Shown: positions 35,830-47,375 of the stretch, one piece after another
Layout of the letters: each line of letters begins with the position of its first letter
Numbering within the stretch: the stretch's first letter is position 1
NCBI GenBank assembly: GCA_021292105.1
Contig: CM037867.1
Span: 39,291,771-39,355,770 of the forward strand
Direction of reading: 5' to 3'
Source of the DNA: Anadara kagoshimensis
Taxonomy: Eukaryota; Mollusca; Bivalvia; Arcoida; Arcidae
DNA length: 64,000 bases
Notes under the pieces: generated by a model
Told to the model about the DNA's origin: nothing
Seen by the model: the letters and a program-made list of their open reading frames with translations, nothing else
Database searches by the model: none
Made by a program: the position numbers and the translations under genes

Positions 35830-36855
35830 TGAAAGGGAATGCTCTTGTTTATCCTTTTTACATTTGTCTTCAGTCCCTCTAATGGTAGGTCGAGTGTAAA
35901 ATAGTCCTGTAAGAGCCACATCGCTGAAACCTTTCATATCATCCCATGGGATATATTTTTGTCGGTCTAAACACGCTATAATGTCCCCAATCTCAGCTTT
36001 TTTACAATGTATATTTCGGTAATATGTTTTAATGAGCTTGTTCGTCTTATCAATGAAAACAGGATTCTGAAATTTTGAACATAAATTGTTTTCTTCAGTA
36101 ACATTATCGATGACGTTACTTTTGACACAAAATCGAAACCCGGCTGATCTCGATTCAGGAGGAATAAACCAAGATCTGCAGTTTTTATTGAGATAAGAAA
36201 TCTTCTCTGAAAACGTTAAATTTAGATTCAATATTATCTCAACCCTGCACTTATTCACAGCAAGAAATGCCATCGTCCATACCAAAAAGTTGCGTTGACC
36301 ATGACAAGACGCACAGTACATATTCTTATACGTCAACCCGTCTTCACATGTTACAGGTAACACATCCATTGTCCTACATAAATCGGAGATATTCGGATAG
36401 TGCTGATCCTCAACAGGTGGACATTTAGACACCATAAAAACTCCAAATAACTTTCTTTCTAAATTAGATGTGTACAATACTTCGGTTCTACACGTCATGT
36501 ATTTTATTTTTCCCGTTTCCATTGAGGAACTTTCCTTTGTTGGTTCTTTCACGTCATGGCAACAATCGTGGTAAAAGCTACAAAGGTTGTCACAGTAACA
36601 AACTGGGAAATTTCCGGGGACTGTATTCTCGTCGCATGTTCCTCTTAGTTCACACGGGTTGTTTCGGATCATTTGTCCATGATGTTCACCATTCAAATCA
36701 CGCCTCCGGACTTTCAAAGATTGTTTATTCATATATTTATTTATCTTTGTTACAGGTGTATAACCTGGTTGGTCAGTTCGATGTAGTGACGATATCACCA
36801 AACAATTGTATCCAAACACCAAAATCAAAGGTATTAATGTGCATAAGAGACCCAT
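35830..36855 (-). CDS. Gene A exon 1: signal peptide plus somatomedin-B-like domain
   Basis: The start is the ATG at 36855-36853 in good context (ACGATGG). The 342 codons run uninterrupted to TCA|GTAAGT. Residues 1-23 form a signal peptide (hydrophobic LLCTLIPLILVFGYNCLV). Residues 66-101 match a somatomedin-B fold: Cys68, 74, 86, 88, 92, 98 and 99 with the diagnostic CYCDNLCSFYHDCCHD, and a likely eighth Cys at 122. A second Cys-rich region (about 145-203) holds GLTYKNMYCASCHG, a motif I associate with the ectodomains of lophotrochozoan class-B-like receptors. Somatomedin-B domains usually bind proteins, so this end is likely the ligand-facing part of a surface receptor. No ligand is predicted. 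The same frame reads 35 codons past the donor, but the canonical GTAAGT and the phase match with exon 2 favour splicing. Confidence 0.85.
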
Positions 36856-36906
36856 CGTAACATTTGACTTTGGAACTTATCTTGTCGTGTTTCAGATTTA
36901 CAAATG

Positions 36907-36914
36907 TTTATATA
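36907..36914 (-). promoter_or_regulatory. Candidate TATA box of gene A
   Basis: TATATAAA on the minus strand lies about 55 bp upstream of the ATG, leaving room for a short 5' UTR. The equivalent site is TATATTAA in gene B and CTATAAAC in copy C. A further upstream non-coding exon cannot be excluded. Confidence 0.3.
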
Positions 36915-36924
36915 TCTTTATCGT

Positions 36925-37138
36925 TATAACTTACTGGCGTGATAAAGATTTAAGGAGGTGTGGTTTTCCAGACAAAACATGATATTTCAGATTACGGTTA
37001 TAACTAGGGGGTGTGATTAAGATTTAAGGAGGTGTGATTTTCCAGACAAATGTGGGATTTTAGCTTACGGTTACACCCGACGGGCGTGATAAAGATTTAA
37101 GGAGTCGTGTTTGGCAGGACAAAAAGTGGGATAATAAC
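36925..37138 (-). repeat. ~74-bp upstream repeat, 3 units (gene A)
   Basis: Three units read (plus strand) TTATAACTAGGGGGTGTGAT, TTAAGGAGGTGTGGTTTTCC, AGACAAAACATGATATTTCA, starting about 70 bp upstream of the gene A ATG. Gene B retains one truncated unit (55042-55088) and copy C has about five (58262-58615). The position suggests an expanding promoter element; function is inferred. Confidence 0.75.
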
Positions 37139-37578
37139 TGACTTAAAACATTATTACAATGGCAGAAGGATTATCAAAAGTGGTTGTGATTACAAAACTA
37201 TCATGATTATTCTTATAAGAAGCCAAAATGTTTCTTCTTTTATAATAAAAACAACTTTCTTTTGATATTTTGGAAGGTATCGATCGATGAAGAAAACCAT
37301 ATTATATTGCACTGCTTTTTTCGGGCCAACAATTTTACGGATAGTTCGTGTAATTCGTAAATTTCTTTGGTATTTTATTTAGAAAAGATTACAATGGTTC
37401 CATTAAACTCAAATTCTCTCCTGGATGCCACTAAATAAGAATGAATAGATATAATGCGAAATTATAATAAAATTGTCCATTTGAAATTTTAGATTTTTAA
37501 AATTGCCATAAAAACTACTTGATTTAAATACACACAGCACAAATATAATTTCTCACATAGTTTAATGAGATCACCATA
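37139..37578. other. Upstream flank of gene A, shared with 58620-59057
   Basis: Non-coding sequence conserved between the two loci (AACATTATTACAATGGCAGA, AAGAATGAATAGATATAA). It ends at the ATA target duplication of the 4.3-kb transposon (37576-37578). Confidence 0.6.
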
Positions 37579-38998
37579 CAGCAGGATAGCCAACCCGGCT
37601 AGCGCATTGATTCATCAAACAAAATTTCACGCGCAGACAAAGTGAAAAAATTGTCAAAAGTTTGAATTCACTCGAGGCGGTAAAATTACATAATATGTAT
37701 TTCACTGCGAGTTTTTAATACTATTTGTAGTATTTATCGTCTTTTGAGGACAAAAGTAACTCATTAAAGACGATTTTTATCAAAGTCGGTGAGAATTTAA
37801 CAATTTAAATCGTAATTGAATGTTAGGCACCGGCGAAAAATTGAAAATTGAAACTTTAAAAAATAGCATTCTGTGTACGCAGTTCCTCATGCACCTAAGA
37901 TGTTTTTACATGAACGGAAAGAACTTTTTCTCACGGTTATTTTGATGTATAATTTGTCAAATAATTTTCTTTACGCAAAAAACGTACCAGTTTCAAATGT
38001 CGAAAAAATCGATAACATTGCCGGATTCTCGATTATGGGCCGCCCCCTTTCCGGCTAATTTGACACAGAAAAAATGCTAAGACAGCTTCCTTATTGTATT
38101 TAATGTATAAATTTGATAATCGAGAGACGCTGTGGAGATATTTTTGTTGAAATAAATAAGTTTTTACTTCAAAATATTGTATTTTCACTCCATTTCTCGT
38201 CTAATCTGCCGATTTTTTGGAACTACTTCCAGTCGGACATATTTGATTAGCATTCGCCCCGCTTCGATCAACATTTTAACATGCAGAAAATGTCATCGTG
38301 TATTTTGGACAAAATAGTCAAGCTTTTTTGCCTTATTTGTCATGTATGATCGATCTGCATGGCTGTTGAACACATTAGATACGCATGTGTTCTAATTTTA
38401 CCCATATGGACTCGGGATCTGTACCAATACAGTGTACAGTGCAACCTGCTCATGTAGGGCTAGTTAGGGACTCAGAATTACTGAAAATTACCAACTGATT
38501 TTGCTTTGCTGGCAAAATATAAACATGACCTGTCTGTCATATCAGTACATACCATTGGATAAATAAGCTAACATCATTAAAGAGGGATAGACTGGATTTT
38601 TCTTTATGAAATATTTCCCAAAATGAGGAAACATCTCCCATGTTAGTTTAGCCAGAGTCAACACAACATTGGTCTTTATTATTTAAATTTTTGTTTCTGT
38701 TCTGATGCCAATAACCCCGGCATTATTAATTTAGTAAAATTTAGACATGAAAAGTTGATTATTTTGCTTCATTAAAAGTTTTAAGTCAACTTGACATAGC
38801 ACAAATAACATTTAAAATAGACTATGTGGAAGTAGGAAATAGGAAAAGTGAATACCAATCATGTGGATTTCATTTGACTTGGTTAAAAATTTAACTTCAT
38901 ATTTTAATGATTAAATAAAGATCTGTAAAATATTTAGGAATTTCAGTAATTTCTGTAAAATTGTAAAATTCTGATAAATAAATATCATCTTCTTTCAG

Positions 38999-39220
38999 GA
39001 AAATTTATGGGAACTGGTTTGATAATAAAATTAAGAAATAAGTTGATGCAAATGCAGTGAAATTCATGATACAGTGTATCCAAATGGGCATTATTAGTTT
39101 GAAAGAATTCAAAATAATTGTAACACACAGGCCTATTCCAGATTTATTGATTTATCAGTTAAATTTAGAATTGATTGGTTGGTATAGACACTCCATTCAA
39201 GATTATTTCAATTATAATCA
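38999..39220 (+). pseudogene. Possible fossil exon inside the 4.3-kb transposon
   Basis: A stretch bounded by TTCTTTCAG (acceptor-like) and CAGGTAAAT (donor-like) reads GNWFDNKIK, a stop, then an open frame containing HRPIPDLLIYQLNLELIGWY and HSIQDYF. The internal TAA (39036 region) breaks it. The pattern is more protein-like than its surroundings, but I do not recognise the family. It could be a captured or transposase exon. Confidence 0.25.
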
Positions 39221-40544
39221 GGTAAATGAGATTAAGGGGGAAACTAGGTACAGGGATGAAGATTTGCAGGGGCCCAGTAGCCAATGGCTTCTAAAATCGA
39301 GTGTGGGTCACTTAATGATTACACATTTAACCCATTTATTACTGTTACAAATTATTTTATGAAGTGAGCTGGCCTAGTTAGGCTTCAGTCCTGAGATAAA
39401 ACACACCCCTCAACAAGAGAACTGGCAAACTTTCTGACATAGTAAGATTTTAACCTATGCTGTTACCTGTATGCTACACTTCAGACAAGGGTGCATGAAA
39501 AGCATTTCATGTGGTGAAAAGAGGTATTCAGTATCAAGAGAAGCATTCAATTCATAAATGTGTAATGGTATATAATTCCCAGTATGTTAAGGATATTGAT
39601 ATGTGTTGATTTTTTAATTCTATATAAAATGAAACATTCATAAATTTCGATGATATCTAATTCCTAGTGTATTAAAGATATTGTTATGTTTTAATTTTAC
39701 ATGAAATGAGACATTCACCATTATTACAATTTACAAAGTTGGTTTTGTCACACATAATGCATTTTTCTTTGAAAAATGTTCCATTATGTGTAAACAGTAA
39801 TAACCATGAGTGTTCATTTTAGGATTTTTTCAGATGGGTTCATTTCTAATAAAATTCCTATTTTAACAAGTTGAATAACATCACTAATTTTGCATACATC
39901 TAATGTTTGATGTGACTTGTAGTCTTTTAGGCTGATGTAGAAGCTTTTGTAATAAAGTATTTAAAAGTTTCATATAATGTAGCTTTTATATATGACAATA
40001 CTATCAAATATTTTGAACTTGCATTTGAAATCTAATTTCAAATGTGGCCCACTATGGCCTTTACAATGGTGCCATTTGGAAAAATAAAGGATCAACCGCC
40101 CCTTTCTAGAATAAACACTGCGATATGATCCCATAGTTTTTGATTTATTTGTAATGATTATTTATTTATCACAGCCAGAACAACTAGAAAGAACCTGTCC
40201 CCCATAAAATGACCTGTTTGTGTAATTTCTAAATTAAATATGATTTAGACATTTTAGTCCTTTTACATGCTATTATGGCCCACTTGTCATTCATTTAGCA
40301 AAAAACAATATGACAAAATTTCTAACTATCTGCCTGTTCATAAATTTTTTTAACTTTTTAGTAATTCAATATCTTTTATATTTTAAATGTTAATTTTGTT
40401 CATATAAAAATATTTGTTTTATTATTCAAAAAAATATCTGAGGTTACTGTCCATGGTACCCATGCCACATTTCATGTTAGTACCTTGAGGAAAGACAAAA
40501 TGCAACTTATTTTGATCTCTTTTTATTTATTTACCCTATTTATC

Positions 40545-40673
40545 ATCACTAACCTGCTCAACATATTGTGTCCCAGCTCTAACTTATTTCTCTGTAGAAT
40601 TTCTGATTTATTTATTTATTTATTAACTGCTGACATATTGTGTCCCAGCTCCTAACTTATTTCTCTGTAGAAT

Positions 40674-40732
<59 letters not shown>

Positions 40733-40990
40733 TTGCTGACATATTGTGTCCCGGTTCTAACTTATTTTTCTGAACAATTTCTGATTTATTTATTTATTTA
40801 TTATCATCTCTAACCTGCTAGACATTGTTTAACCTGCTCAACATACTGTGTCCCAGCTCTAACTTATTTCTCTGTAGAATTTCTTATTTATTTATTTATT
40901 TATTTATTTTATTTTATTTTATTTATTTATTTATCATTTATTTATTTTATTTAATGTAGGCCTATTTATTTATTCCTGTTGGGGTCCTAA
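40545..40990 (+). repeat. (TTTA)n microsatellite inside an ~80-bp tandem repeat
   Basis: The unit GACATATTGTGTCCCAGCTC TAACTTATTTCTCTGTAGAA plus a TTTA run occurs four times. The TTTA run expands to about 16 copies in the second unit (about 40672-40732). Confidence 0.9.
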
Positions 40991-41067
40991 AGTATCTCCA
41001 TCAACAAACACATGTCATATGATGTGTGCCAGATGAGGATGCCTGTTGCAAAAAAAATCGATAAATA

Positions 41068-41279
41068 CAGTACAGACCTGTACAAAGTTTAGCATCTAGC
41101 TAACGAATAAGTGCCGATTGACAGTCCATATTGGTTCCTCGTTTGGTGTTTATATCGACAGCAGTTACCATCTATCTCTCGGCAGCTTTTCGACCGCTAC
41201 CTTTCTCAACATACCTAGGCACTCGGCAGTCGAGCTTTGACTTTTTTTGGTTAGCTTAGTGTTAAACAGGTCTGTACTG
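41068..41279. mobile_element. 212-bp TA-flanked MITE nested in the transposon
   Basis: The left terminus CAGTACAGACCTGT and the right terminus ACAGGTCTGTACTG are perfect inverted repeats, extended with mismatches to GTTAGCT/AGCTAAC. TA flanks both ends (41066-41067, 41280-41281). This is the Tc1/mariner-like pattern. No coding sequence. Confidence 0.85.
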
Positions 41280-41873
41280 TACATTGCGTGTACTGTGTAT
41301 ACAGTAGACAGTTGACCTATATATTTGACACGAGGAACGTTGTTTAAGTCATTACGTTAGAACAATGTTTATCAAGGTCGCGGCCATATTTGTTTTCATT
41401 GACAACAAGACGTACTGAAATCATGCTGTTGGATTTTTGCGATTTTCGCATATTTAACACTTATGCACCAGGTACGATAATTTACTGGCGTATACTATAA
41501 TAATTTTCTGACATTGTATTAAAATTTCTGGGAAAAGTATTCTTTACACAAAAACGTACCAGTTTCAAAAATGGAGAAGAAATTTCTGTTGATTTTCAAG
41601 AGAAATCGGTTATCGTCGGGATATCAGTAATTTTAAGTAAATGTGGCGTTTTATCTCGGACTTTTTGATACATGTAGAAAGTTTAGTTAATTCTTCACAC
41701 GCTTGCATCATATTTGTAGCTAGAAATGTTAATTTTTTGGTATAAAAACGATTCTGAAAATGGCGAATTTTTTTCGGGTTCAGACACTTGCCAAAAAGTA
41801 ATCCCTTTTTATTTACCGCGGAAGGTCACAAATTTTAAAACCAACGCACAATTTGGACTTGGCTATCCTACTG

Positions 41874-42114
41874 ATAATTGTAGAAATTTCCATCAGTACT
41901 ACATTTTTTCATATTTCGACGACATGAATTATTGGACGATAACATCCTTCAATAAATACTGTGGACTTATTTTTGAGTTTTTTCTTATACTTATTTCTCT
42001 CATTATTTGCAAATTTTGCATACTTCATTGTTTAAAATGTAATTTAAAGAAAGAAGTATTCAGTACTTGCCTAATGAATAATGAATTACGTATTTTATAA
42101 GTTAAGAAATCAAA
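41874..42114. other. Flank right of the transposon, shared with 59055-59292
   Basis: The 124-codon open frame 41726-42100 spans the transposon boundary, so it cannot be an ancestral gene. The part right of the boundary (FDDMNYWTITSFNKYC, then a hydrophobic segment LILISLIICKFCILHCLKC) is repeated at 59100-59270 with a frameshift. It might be the last exon of an unrecognised membrane protein. Confidence 0.35.
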
Positions 42115-43330
42115 AAACAAACATATCCATATTCCGAATCACAATTTTCAAGCAAACTTTAAAACTTTTTCACGTGAACAGTGAGGTCAGGTGCTCCGGA
42201 AGAGAAAGCACCTCCTAGCTAGATACACCCGTCACGTGTGTAATCAAAATTGAGTAAAAGTAATATAATATTATCGGACGTCAAATATATCCAAGGCAAT
42301 CAGTTGCACAGCGACATCAAACGTATCATGAATATCCTAGAGTTGCAATATCCCTGTGTCCACATTTATTTGTAACAGCTTGCTTCATTGTTTTAAGTTC
42401 TCCTAATGTGAACAAGCTCCATCAAAGCGTATTAATTAAGGGACCAAATACACCATAAGCAGGAGAAAAAGGAGCATTGCTGCATTGAAAAGGACATTGA
42501 GTTTCAAATGTATCATTTCGCGGGTGTCATAATTGATGTATAGGTCTAAATATGAAGCAGAACTTGGAAAATGAGTCGTATAATTTATCTCAAGCTCGCT
42601 GATGGATGGCATTCACATAGTCTCCCAAATTAGAATTGTTAAGAGAAAGAACGACAGAACAGAATCGATATATCTCTATGTGAGTTGAATGATTCGTCAA
42701 CAGTTTGATTCATTAAGGTTTTGCATAAATTGCTTCATAAGAATAAAGACACAAATCTGCAAGCAATGGACCAATTTGTACCCATTGGTTTCCCGATTGT
42801 TTGATAGAACATTATATATTGATGCTATCTTCACGTATTTTTGTTTGGAATCCGTATAATACTTAACAAAACAACCAGATTCCCTGCTTAGCACTAGATA
42901 TTTATATTTTGGCTTACTGTTTTTGTAAAAAGATGACAAGTTATCAATGTGTTTAACATTCTTTCAATTTAGACTGATGAATAGTGGTGTCAATTGTACA
43001 AAATTCACATGTTTTGTGCTTTTTACACGAAATAATATATTAAGCAAGCTGTTCAAATATTTTTAGAATTTTTAGAACCCGCATTTGGTTTTTGATTGAT
43101 ACCGAAAGACTTTAGAATTCTCCTATGGTTGGAAACAACATCATCTTTGGTAAAATTAGTTCTAGTATATGTAGGGTTATCCAATAAACTATCTAAAACT
43201 TATCTTTAAGGTAGAATCGCTTACAAAGAAGAATGTTATTAAAGCGAAGCCTTATCAACCAGCTTGGACAGCACATACCTGTTCTACATGTCTTTTTGAA
43301 ATGTCGAAATTTCTGGATCTCTGAGTACTG
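42115..43330 (-). pseudogene. Penelope-like RT fossil
   Basis: Terminal segment at 42115-42300 (AGCTAGATACACCCGTCACG), then minus-strand RT remnants: VLSLNNSNLGDYVNAIHQ-type sequence around 42600-42670 and the NKQSGNQWVQIG region near 42770 (frameshifted equivalent of QTIGIPMG). Multiple stops. A second, similarly broken copy lies at 59290-60310. Confidence 0.6.
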
Positions 43331-43904
43331 AAGACGGTTTAGTATTCATAAACTCATAATTTTTTTTATCATTTTCAGATGATTTTTTTTACGATCTGAT
43401 TGGATAATAATGTCCTTGTAAATACCGATGTTTCAATTTTACAAGGGTAATAAATAATTCACTCGGGTGATAAATAATTCACTCGGGTAATAAATAAAAA
43501 TTACACGGGTAATAAATAAAAATTACACGGGTAATAAGAAAGAGGGAATAGAGCGGTAATGGCCGCCACCATACAGTTCAATTGGGCAATAAACATAGTA
43601 AAATTTACGCTTGGTTTGTAAGTATCAATCAATTTGACACATGCTCTATATTTAATTGTGTATTAACTTCATATTCTAGTTAAATTTTGCGCTTTCAATT
43701 TCCGATATTATTAATAATTTAAACTCAACATCGCTTACTCCTGGTAACCGATACCCGGCGAAAGGGAAGTAACTCTCACCAAATTTACACTAATTTTAGT
43801 CTGACTTGATCGAAACCCCGCTTAATTTTGTTTTTGTTTATTTAGTGATATGTAAATATTAGTGTATTGCCGACTTTTTTTATTTTGTCGTCTGCATTCT
43901 AAAA
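43331..43904. repeat. ~22-bp GGGTAATAAATAAAAATTACAC repeats and Crypton 5' flank
   Basis: Four to five direct repeats at 43440-43535 (ACTCGGGTAATAAATAATTC / ACACGGGTAATAAATAAAAA). They are followed by a conserved leader containing the molluscan-repeat string GGGAAGTAACTCT (43763). The same arrangement precedes the second copy at 60405-60875. These may be subterminal repeats of the Crypton-bearing element. Confidence 0.6.
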
Positions 43905-44915
43905 ATGGCAAAAAGATTTGCAACACATTCTGAAGAAATAATAGAAAAACGTGCCAAAACGATACCAAGTGCAACTGTGAGAGCTAATTATCATGCTGCC
44001 AATAATTTAAGGGAGTATTTACAAGAAAAACAACAGCCCGTTATTTTTTGAGAACTTTGATGTTTTTCAACTTGATGAAATACTTACCAATTTTTACTTG
44101 GATGCTCGTAAGAGTGATGGGTCTAAATATAAGACAAACTCTGGAAAAGCTTCAGATATGGCCTCAATTGTTATCTTAAAGCGCCTCCTCACATGAAGAA
44201 ATTTGACATTATCAAAGATACAGAATTTACAACTTCCTGTGAATCGTATAATACTGCTGTAGATGAATTAAAATCCGAGTTTAGGAGAAACACAGCATCA
44301 TCCTTCTATAGCACAGTCCGATTTGAAAAAAATGTATAATAGTATTTATTTTAATCCAAACACTCCAGTTGGTTTACAAAACAAAGTTCAATTTGAAGTT
44401 AGACTATATTTTTGTCGTCGTGGCTGCGAAAATATGGACACAATGACAAAAGAAAATTTTTGGTATATTTACTGACCAAGATAGTGGTAGAAAATTTATC
44501 AAAAAAACGCGGGGTGAATTAACTAAAAACAGACTTGCATTTGAGAAGGAAGGCAATACTGGATTTATTCCGGATGACCTAGACTCACCTTAATGTCCGG
44601 TCAGATCATTTGAAAATTATCTGAATAAACTTAATCCCAACTGTCAAAAATTATGGCAACGTCCACTCGATAGTTTTGAAGAGGACTCTCAAGTCTAGTA
44701 TGCAAACAGAGCGATCGGGAAAGACACTTTAAGCACATTCATGTCTCGGCTAAGTAACTTCCGATCCCTGTCACAAATCTACAAAAATCATTCAATTCGT
44801 GCCACTGGTGTGTCAATCCTGCCTAAAAATCAAATAACTAATAATGCATTTTAACGCTAAACCCAAATGGGATCTTTAAAAAGTATGTATAAGTTTACTA
44901 ACAACACTTTGTTTA
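43905..44915 (+). pseudogene. Crypton-type tyrosine recombinase, decayed (copy 1)
   Basis: From ATG 43905 the frame reads MAKRFATHSEE and stops near 44051. Broken frames continue with FYLDARKSDGSKYKT, the box-I arginine region LYFCRRGCENM, CPVRSFENYLNKLNPNCQ, QVWYANRAIG-type sequence and SQIYKNHSIRATGVSI. NHSIRAT is the HxxR box of the KIAA1958/ZMYM/QRICH1-type (DUF3504) Crypton recombinases. The GH...Y region that should follow is not visible; instead the text runs to LNPNG-FK-MYKFT and ends. So this copy is dead and probably lacks the catalytic tyrosine. Role when intact: integration of a Crypton DNA transposon by tyrosine recombination. Confidence 0.75.
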
Positions 44916-45600
44916 ATCAATTAGATGTTTAGTTAAAACATTTGCATAGTGTGCAGTCGGTAGCAAAATCAAACTTTAGAATTAGTTCGATATCTACAAA
45001 AATATTAATATCTAAATAAACTCGACAGAATAAATAACGTTGACAGATTTCTACTAAATAAGTAATCATTTGGTCTTGTTAAGTGCAATTTTATAACAAT
45101 GCACAATTGACTATTCATTATAATATTTAATAACAAAACGGCCGATCATTGTTTTTTATGTGAAATTTATTATAATTAGGATACATCTCTTAATTTAGTA
45201 TTTCATATTCTGACTTTTAAGAAAAGAGGTTTAAAGAAACTTAAAAAAATTATTTATGCAAAAATTATAAGAAATTCTAAAAAAAATTTATGATATAGAT
45301 ATCATAACGTAACACGTGACGATCGTAAAATATTTATAGTCTATTCTTATCTACATCCTCTCAATAAATTCTTTTGGATGGAGAAGGTCAAATCTAACAT
45401 GCTTTTGACATGGTTTTTCAATTTTACGTATACGTACAAATAAAATTGGAAAAGAAAATGAAAAATAAAGGTATTACTTGTAATATGTTTTTAACCCACT
45501 AAACATGTAGAAAAAGATCTTTCAGGGTGATTTATGAGCTGCTAAATATCAGTTGTATTATCTAGTACATTAATTAGGGGATCATCAAATATCAAACCTG
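44916..45600. other. 3' flank of the Crypton fossil
   Basis: AT-rich, conserved with 61756-62450 (CGGCCGATCATTGTTTTTTATG, ACACGTGACGATC). No gene is recognised. Confidence 0.5.
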
Positions 45601-45604
45601 TCCT

Positions 45605-45885
45605 TGCAATATTAGGCCTAAAAATATAGACAATCAAACAAAAAAAACATGTCCATGGTCAAATCACAATTCCAAAAGCAAAGTAAAAACTTTGAAAAAT
45701 AGCTAATTGTGTTAAACACGTGAACTTTTATCTGGGAAATAAACACGAGTGTTCCGGAACGTGTAGGCACTTCTTTGATAGCTCTACCCGCCCCGTATTA
45801 AAACAAAATTGAGAATGAAACAAAAATGTAATTATTGAACTAAAATATACTCGGGAAACTTTCCGATACAGACATATCATGATAT
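45605..45885. mobile_element. Penelope-like terminal fragment
   Basis: Carries the family terminus only: AATCACAATTCCAAAAGCAA, CACGTGAACTTTTATCTGGG, GTGTTCCGGAACG, then a 70-bp repeat unit. Copy at 62455-62700. Confidence 0.55.
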
Positions 45886-45889
45886 TAAA

Positions 45890-46440
45890 AGTATTAAGGG
45901 TATACTGAAGTCTGGCGGATTATGACCTTAATCAATAAAAAGTACAATATTAATAATAAACAAGTGAAATAATCTTTTGTGTTCGAAACTGGACCGGTGC
46001 CTACAATCCAATATGTTGTGACAACAGTCCAATATTTTCAAGCTTATTTGGCTGTTTTCACAATATATTGGATTGTTGGCACCAGTCAAGTTCACGTATA
46101 CGGTAATCGGAAAGAAAGAAAAAACAAAACATCAGTATTTTGGTTTTACTGACACCAAAATTAAATATAATTTACAATGGAAAACACACAGATCATAACA
46201 AAATCTGAATTAAGTTTCCAAATCCATCCTAGTTATCATTTCACGACAACATCCAAACACATTGACCGTATAGGTTGAATGTAAATACATTTTGTTAATT
46301 TCGTGTGTCGTGCATTTGAGTGATGGCAATATCACTTACGGAGGCTGATTATATTTCACGAAAACCGTTTTAGTAGTCACATGAACGACGGATGATATAC
46401 TGTATTTAACTCTGTTCACAAATCATAGAGGAATAAAAAT
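45890..46440 (+). repeat. Hairpin repeat (family 1) and conserved non-coding block
   Basis: The hairpin core at about 45993-46095 pairs GGTGCCTACAATCCAATATG TTGTGACAACAG with CTGTTTTCACAATATATTGG ATTGTTGGCACC. About 46140-46440 continues with a block found reverse-complemented at 11930-12140 and, in part, at 2040-2150. The shorter second copy is at 62740-63145. Confidence 0.7.
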
Positions 46441-46544
46441 ACTTAAAACTTTCCCTGAATTTAATGGATTTTTTCTTTTACCTTTTTATTTCATTTTATT
46501 TTTTTATTAATATTATTATTATTTTGCAATATTTTAGTATTTAG

Positions 46545-46660
46545 TAAGATATAAGTCTCAAACTGCCCAGTGTGTAAAATTTTGCCCTGGTATCGGAGCG
46601 TCGAACCTCGAAGTCCAATATTTTACATACTGCACAGTTTTTCGGCTTATATCCTTTATT
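46545..46660. repeat. Hairpin repeat, family 2
   Basis: GATATAAGTCTCAAACTGCC ... GTAAAATTTT on the left pairs with AATATTTTACATACTGCACAG TTTTTCGGCTTATATC on the right. Sister of 11745-11870. Confidence 0.7.
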
Positions 46661-46664
46661 GATA

Positions 46665-47200
46665 ACACGAAACTACCATGGATATATTTGATATCCCATA
46701 GTTCCATGTTCCTTTCATTCTCAATTTTGATTACACCAAGATTATCCCAGATATAATTGACGTCTAATAGTTCGTGTGACTTTCTTTCTCAATTTGGATT
46801 ACACTTAAATTTGACATTTCATAGTTCCATGTTCTTTTCATTCTCAGCTTTGATTACACTAAAATTATACTTGATACATTTGACGTCCAATAGTGCCACG
46901 ATTTCTTGATTTGACATCCAATAGTCCCGTGTTCCTTTCATACTTTATTTTGATAACCTTACAACCACCCTGGACGTTTGATAGTTCCATGTTCTTTTTA
47001 TTTTCATTTTTGATTACACCAAAATTATTCTCGATATATTTGACGTCCAATATTTCCATGTTTCTTTCTTTTTTAATTTTCAATACAGTAACATAACTCT
47101 GAATATATGTGATGTCTCTTTTTTCATGTGATTTTCTTCTCAATTTGAAATACACTAAAATTACCCGGGCAGTCTCATTGTTCCATGTACAAGTCTCTTG
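46665..47200 (-). repeat. ~60-70-bp tandem repeat array (third copy)
   Basis: About 8 units of CATAGTTCCATGTTCCTTTC ATTCTCAATTTTGATTACAC, same strand as 13926-14620. The open frame 46865-47155 is a repeat artefact. Confidence 0.85.
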
Positions 47201-47299
47201 GATTCTTCCATCGCTAAAATTTGGAAAATCTTAGTAACTTAAGATAAAAATTTTAAACTTGAGCCTTGAATCATCGGGAGTAATATATTCTTTCTAATC

Positions 47300-47306
47300 T
47301 AAGCAG

Positions 47307-47375
<69 letters not shown>

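Larger units (their letters stand above)
37579..41873 (+). mobile_element. 4.3-kb DNA transposon with preserved empty site
   Basis: The left end CAGCAGGATAGCCAACCCGG and the right end (reverse complement CAGTAGGATAGCCAAGTCCA) are inverted repeats. The target ATA is duplicated (37576-37578, 41874-41876). The paralogous locus at about 59048-59065 reads through without the element (GCCATAATTG), carrying a single ATA. Inside there is no intact transposase; a possible fossil exon lies at 38999-39220 and a TTTA repeat and nested MITE lie further right. Related DNA fills 1-421. The 3-bp target and CAG terminus do not let me name the superfamily securely. Confidence 0.8.

Noticed and set aside
41726..42100. 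124-codon frame with a C-terminal hydrophobic segment
   Set aside because: It straddles the right boundary of the 4.3-kb transposon (41873), so the N-terminal third is transposon DNA. The paralogous copy at 59.1 kb is frameshifted.
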